NCBI GenBank assembly: GCA_022511285.1
Contig: JAFLRW010000122.1
Location: forward strand, 1 to 5,674
Length of the DNA: 5,674 nucleotides
Reading direction: 5' to 3'
Source: Duncaniella sp.
GTDB lineage: Bacteria > Bacteroidota > Bacteroidia > Bacteroidales > Muribaculaceae
Shown here: in pieces, positions 5,542-5,674 of the stretch
Layout: each line of letters begins with the position of its first letter
How positions within the stretch are numbered: the stretch's first letter is position 1
Position numbers and translations under genes: made by a program
The notes under the pieces: generated by a model
Databases searched by the model: none
The model's input: only the letters and a program-made list of their open reading frames with translations
Told to the model about the DNA's origin: nothing

Positions 5542-5674
5542 GTCGGCGTTGCGGATGGTGGAGAGGCGGTGGGCGATGACGAACGTGGTGCGCCCGCGCA
5601 TCAGGCGATCCATGCCGTCGGCCACGATCTGCTCGGTGCGCGTGTCGATGCTGGAGGTGGCCTCGTCGAGGATG
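5410..5674 (-). CDS. 5'-truncated chimeric frame: ABC exporter NBD joined to UvrA C-terminus
   Basis: This open frame of 87 residues enters from the right edge and stops with TAG at 5410-5412, 6 bp from the ygiQ stop on the other strand. Residues 1-44 are the end of an ABC exporter nucleotide-binding domain: Walker B with the catalytic Glu (ILDEATSSID), the D-loop, and the H-loop histidine (His35 in VIAHRLSTIRNAD). Residues 45-87 do not continue as an exporter; IIDMGPGGGKNGGHIIAEGSP and the SPTAAFI ending are typical of the UvrA C-terminus. Both families are ABC ATPases and share ADYI(I)D just after the H-loop, so the join is in frame at a homologous place. Base composition and codon choice change at the same spot. 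The likely explanation is an assembly chimera at a contig end; a genuine fusion is possible. Do not rely on a single product name for this frame: automatic annotation would probably call it an ABC transporter because that part is longer in the full protein. Confidence 0.8.
   Translation of the reverse strand, partial: ILDEATSSIDTRTEQIVADGMDRLMRGRTTFVIAHRLSTIRNADYIIDMGPGGGKNGGHIIAEGSPSQIASTNSPTAAFIQSQLSSM
5542..5674 (-). other. ABC exporter nucleotide-binding domain segment
   Basis: Forty-four residues with Walker B/D-loop ILDEATSSIDTRTEQ and H-loop AHRLSTIRNAD, standard for fused membrane-ABC exporters (MsbA/MdlB-like multidrug or lipid exporters). G+C is about 68% by hand count (91 of 134 bases in 5541-5674) and 43 of 44 codons end in G or C, unlike any other gene in the window. 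It looks foreign to the rest, either from another organism in the assembly or from a transferred gene. Confidence 0.75.

Noticed and set aside
5410..5625. Start of a small gene at the GTG at 5625 (minus strand)
   Set aside because: The frame stays open to the window edge and the upstream residues complete a Walker B/D-loop, so the gene is truncated by the window rather than starting there.

Overview
The window looks like part of a chromosome from a Bacteroidales bacterium, plausibly a gut member. Three things suggest this. There are BspA-like leucine-rich repeats of the LTTLDVSKNT type. The uvrB gene has a textbook Bacteroidetes promoter (TTTG, 20-nt gap, TAnnTTTG). UvrB and a YgiQ-family radical SAM protein form a tight pair. 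The family-level placement is inference.

Layout from left to right: (1) the 3' end of a leucine-rich-repeat gene (2-322, +), with a 63-nt tandem repeat. (2) An intact FRG-domain gene (373-1149, +) of unknown function, closed by a strong intrinsic terminator (1204-1260). (3) A promoter region of about 140 bp with two copies of the -7 motif TAACTTTG; the better one sits only 6 nt before the uvrB ATG, so the transcript should be leaderless or nearly so. (4) uvrB (1403-3517, +), complete, the damage-loading helicase-like subunit of nucleotide excision repair. (5) A complete ygiQ-like radical SAM gene (3481-5403, +) overlapping the uvrB end by 37 nt, with a GGAGG ribosome site inside uvrB. (6) A convergent, 5'-truncated open frame on the minus strand (5410-5674), 6 bp after the ygiQ stop.

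The most notable observation is in the last 265 bases. The minus-strand frame reads as one protein but has two ancestries. Its upstream part (about 5542-5674) is the nucleotide-binding domain of an ABC exporter (ILDEATSSID, AHRLSTIRNADYI) with about 68% G+C and almost only G/C-ending codons. Its downstream part (about 5410-5541) is the C-terminus of UvrA (IIDMGPGGGKNGG...) with about 50% G+C, like the rest of the window. The switch falls exactly where the two ABC-ATPase families share the ADYII(D) segment. An assembly chimera at a contig end is the simplest reading; a real recombination fusion is the alternative. If the UvrA tail belongs here, the native locus is a convergent uvrB-ygiQ / uvrA arrangement, placing two nucleotide-excision-repair genes side by side.

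I found no RNA gene, CRISPR array, insertion sequence or clear new multi-gene system. The uvrB and ygiQ genes are ordinary housekeeping-type genes; the LRR/FRG part is the accessory-looking portion.
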